From the NCBI RefSeq assembly GCF_900104395.1, contig NZ_FMXX01000007.1: DNA of 64,000 bases; one strand, written 5' to 3'. This document shows positions 62,086 through 64,000 of this stretch, one piece after another; the stretch's first letter is position 1, and each line of letters begins with the position of its first letter. Made by a program: the position numbers and the translations under genes. The stretch is from Fusobacterium_C necrophorum. Lineage in GTDB: Bacteria > Fusobacteriota > Fusobacteriia > Fusobacteriales > Fusobacteriaceae. The notes beneath the pieces are model-generated. The model was not told the origin of the DNA. It made no database searches and saw nothing but the letters and a program-made list of their open reading frames with translations.

Positions 62086-63672
62086 ATGTCTACAATTTTA
62101 ATAAAAAATGGAACTTTAATTGATGGAACTGGAAATAAAAGATATTCAGCGGATATTTTAATAGAAAATGAAAAAATTAAAAAAATAGGAAAATTAGAGA
62201 CAAATGCAGATACGATAATTGATATAACGGGAAAAATAGTTTCCCCTGGTTTTATTGATACACATAGTCATTCTGATTTAAAAGTTTTACTAGAACCATT
62301 TGTCGAGCCTAAAATCAGACAGGGAATTACAACAGAAATCTTAGGTCAGGATGGAATATCTATGGCACCGCTTCCTAAACAATATGTTAAGTCTTGGAGA
62401 AAAAATCTTGCAGGCTTAGATGGAGACAGTGATGAATTAAAATGGGATTGGGAGAATACAAATGGATATTTAAATTTAATTTCTAACACCGGATCTGGAC
62501 CAAATGAATTATATTTGGTACCTCATGGAAATATAAGAATGGAAGCAATGGGGCTAGAAGCAAGAGCAGCAACGAAAGAAGAGATTGAGAAAATGAAACA
62601 AATAACTAGAAGGGAGATGGAAGCAGGAGTAGCAGGAATTTCAACAGGATTGATTTATATTCCATGTGCCTATGCAGAAACTGAAGAGTTGATAGAGATC
62701 TGTAAAGTAGTTGCTGAATATGGAAGACCATTGGTTATTCATCAAAGAAGTGAAGCCGATACTATGTTGGAATCTATGCAAGAAGTTATTAGAATCGCAA
62801 AGGAAAGCGGAATCAAAATTCATTTTTCACATTTTAAAATTTGTGGACAAAAAAATTGGAAACTAATAGAACCCGTAATAGCTTTGTTAGACAAATGTAA
62901 AGAAGAAGGAATTCATATTTCGTATGATCAGTATCCTTATGTTGCAGGAAGTACAATGTTAGGAGTAATTTTACCCCCTTGGGCTCATGCCGGAGGAACG
63001 GATAAATTAATAGAGAGATTACAGGATGAAACATTACGTGAAAAAATGAAAGAAGATATCATAAACGGAATTCCTGGCTGGGATAATTTCATAGATTTTG
63101 CAGGTTTTGACGGCATTTATGTAACCTCTGTAAAAACAAGCAAAAATCAAGATTGCATTGGAAAAAATTTGACTGAAATTGCTGCAATAAGAGCTAAAGA
63201 AAAGTTTGATGCTGTATTTGATTTATTGGTAGAAGAAGAAAATGCTGTTGGAATGTATGATTACTATGGAAAAGATGAACATGTTGAAACTTTTATGAAA
63301 AGACCTGAAAGTAATATTTGTACAGATGGACTATTAGGAGGAAAACCTCATCCAAGAGTATATGGTTCCTTTCCTAGAGTACTGGGAAAATTCGTTCGTG
63401 AAATGAAAACAATGAGTTTAGAAGAAGCTATTTATAAAATGACTCATAAACCTGCTGTCACCTTTAAGATAAAAAATAGAGGACTGTTAAAAGAAAATTA
63501 TTTTGCGGATATAGTAATTTTTGATGAAGATAAAATCATAGACAAAGGAACTTTTATCGAACCTACTCAATTTCCGGATGGAATAGACTATGTATTAGTA
63601 AATGGAAAATTTGCTGTAAAAGAAGGAAGATCAACTTATAAATTAAATGGAAAAATAATAAAAATAGATTAA
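62086..63672 (+). CDS. D-aminoacylase / N-acyl-D-amino-acid deacylase
   Basis: The amidohydrolase removes the acyl group from N-acyl-D-amino acids. The 528-residue protein has the metal-binding VSPGFIDTHSHSDLKVL, GITTEILGQDGISMAPLP, GISTGLIYIPCAYAETEELI, HQRSEADTMLESMQE, the HFSHFKICGQKNW segment and GLLGGKPHPRVYGSFPRVLG with LREAI-like MSLEEAIYKMTHKPAVTFKI. The ATG at 62086 has GAGGAGG 8 bases upstream; an upstream ATG at 62053 lies in the symporter's end. It is the last gene of the operon. Confidence 0.9.
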   Translation: MSTILIKNGTLIDGTGNKRYSADILIENEKIKKIGKLETNADTIIDITGKIVSPGFIDTHSHSDLKVLLEPFVEPKIRQGITTEILGQDGISMAPLPKQYVKSWRKNLAGLDGDSDELKWDWENTNGYLNLISNTGSGPNELYLVPHGNIRMEAMGLEARAATKEEIEKMKQITRREMEAGVAGISTGLIYIPCAYAETEELIEICKVVAEYGRPLVIHQRSEADTMLESMQEVIRIAKESGIKIHFSHFKICGQKNWKLIEPVIALLDKCKEEGIHISYDQYPYVAGSTMLGVILPPWAHAGGTDKLIERLQDETLREKMKEDIINGIPGWDNFIDFAGFDGIYVTSVKTSKNQDCIGKNLTEIAAIRAKEKFDAVFDLLVEEENAVGMYDYYGKDEHVETFMKRPESNICTDGLLGGKPHPRVYGSFPRVLGKFVREMKTMSLEEAIYKMTHKPAVTFKIKNRGLLKENYFADIVIFDEDKIIDKGTFIEPTQFPDGIDYVLVNGKFAVKEGRSTYKLNGKIIKID

Positions 63673-63687
63673 AAGTGGAGAGAGGGA

Positions 63688-63702
63688 TGTGAACTTTTTT
63701 CT
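63688..63702. repeat. 15-bp direct repeat, right copy
   Basis: Identical to 56101-56115 (TGTGAACTTTTTTCT). It lies just after the last gene of the sigma-54 module. Confidence 0.6.
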
Positions 63703-63769
63703 GTAAATTTACCTTCTTATGTATCATCACCTATTCCTAGTATAACAAATTTATTTTGTCTACAGTCTG

Positions 63770-63795
63770 AAAAGAGTTTGAATCCTCTCTTTTTC
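63770..63795 (+). terminator. Weak terminator candidate after the D-aminoacylase gene
   Basis: AAAAGAG (63770-63776) pairs with CTCTTTT (63787-63793) over a 10-base loop and ends in a short T run. The stem is AT-rich and about 100 bases after the stop, so support is modest. Confidence 0.35.
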
Positions 63796-63806
63796 ACAAA
63801 AAATTC

Positions 63807-63843
63807 TTGACTATCTTATATATGTACTTTATAATGTACATAT
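63807..63843 (+). promoter_or_regulatory. Promoter and operator-like inverted repeat of the antitoxin gene
   Basis: TTGACT (63807-63812), 17 bases, TATAAT (63830-63835). ATATGTAC (63820-63827) and GTACATAT (63836-63843) form an 8-bp inverted repeat embracing the -10 box, a typical place for toxin-antitoxin autoregulation. Confidence 0.75.
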
Positions 63844-63860
63844 GAGGGAGAGTGAGAATT

Positions 63861-64000
63861 ATGACAAACACAAATGCAACGAATTTAAGAAAAAATTTAT
63901 TTTCTTATCTTGATTCTGCAATTAATTATAATGATGTTATCAATGTAAATACGAAAAAAGGAAATGTAATCATCATAAGTGAAGCTGAATATAATGGATT
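63861..64000 (+). CDS. Phd/YefM-type antitoxin, N-terminal part (cut by window edge)
   Basis: The frame begins MTNTNATNLRKNLFSYLDSA and continues VINVNTKKGNVIIISEAEYN, the Phd/YefM fold pattern with the RxNLxxxxxxV and (V/I)IISExEY motifs. Such antitoxins bind DNA at their N-terminus and neutralise a RelE/Doc-type toxin through the C-terminus, which lies beyond base 64000. GGGAGAGTGAG lies upstream of the ATG. A toxin gene is expected to follow but is not visible. Confidence 0.8.
   Translation, partial: MTNTNATNLRKNLFSYLDSAINYNDVINVNTKKGNVIIISEAEYNG

Noticed and set aside
63765..63795. tRNA-like T-arm (GTTTGAATCC) near the right end
   Set aside because: The stem would need an 8-base loop, and no acceptor, D or anticodon arms are present; it fits a weak terminator better.

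Overview
The window is low-GC, gram-negative-type DNA that fits a Fusobacterium. The reasons are a patatin-type Vd autotransporter with a C-terminal beta-barrel (FplA-like), an amino-acid-fermenting 2-hydroxyacyl-CoA dehydratase/Etf operon, an anaerobic cobalamin cluster with a fusobacterial flavour, and proteins with AT-rich codon use throughout. The species is not determined; a F. necrophorum/gonidiaformans-like lineage is a guess.

Layout. 1-3700 (-): the str operon rpsL-rpsG-fusA-tuf (tuf cut by the window edge) with a clear promoter, beside a decayed phoU fragment. 4096-7209 (+): a methionine module, O-acetylhomoserine sulfhydrylase followed by an unusual fusion of homoserine O-acyltransferase (MetA) to an ACT-less aspartokinase. 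7656-16668 (+): a FadR-type regulator, then etfB-etfA, a family III CoA-transferase, the two 2-hydroxyacyl-CoA dehydratase subunits, an acyl-CoA dehydrogenase and a YkvI-like transporter, together a reductive amino-acid fermentation branch. 16856-18766 (-): ABC-F ATPase. 18865-21126 (+): FplA-like phospholipase autotransporter. 21268-25108 (+): a complete Fe3+/polyamine-type ABC importer.

25161-48442 (-): a long anaerobic (cbi) cobalamin cluster: permease, cbiP, DUF4299 gene, cbiB, cobD, cbiA, fic, cbiC, cbiD, cbiE, cbiT, a block of broken defence genes, cbiL, a secreted hypothetical, cbiF, an AlbA_2/ATPase regulator, cbiG, cbiH, cbiJ. It covers precorrin-2/cobalt-precorrin-2 to adenosylcobinamide phosphate, but no cobaltochelatase, cobalt importer or cobUST is seen here. 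The cluster is repeatedly interrupted by co-oriented accessory genes, including a Fic protein translationally coupled to cbiA and a graveyard of type I restriction (hsdM, hsdS, rhuM), Mrr-like and AAA/DUF4143 genes.

48538-56018 (+, one gene on -): housekeeping genes: DNA polymerase III delta, queuosine-precursor transporter, an FtsW/RodA protein, DUF896, asnS, an esterase-like protein, RNase M5, NrnA and SepF. 56114-63672: a self-contained sigma-54 module. A divergently encoded enhancer-binding protein, three palindromic candidate upstream activating sites and a textbook -24/-12 promoter precede diaminopropionate ammonia-lyase, a YgeY-like hydrolase, an SSS symporter and a D-aminoacylase. The module is bracketed by a 15-bp direct repeat. 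63861-end: the start of a Phd/YefM-type antitoxin with its own promoter and operator-like inverted repeat. No rRNA, tRNA or CRISPR array was recognised.
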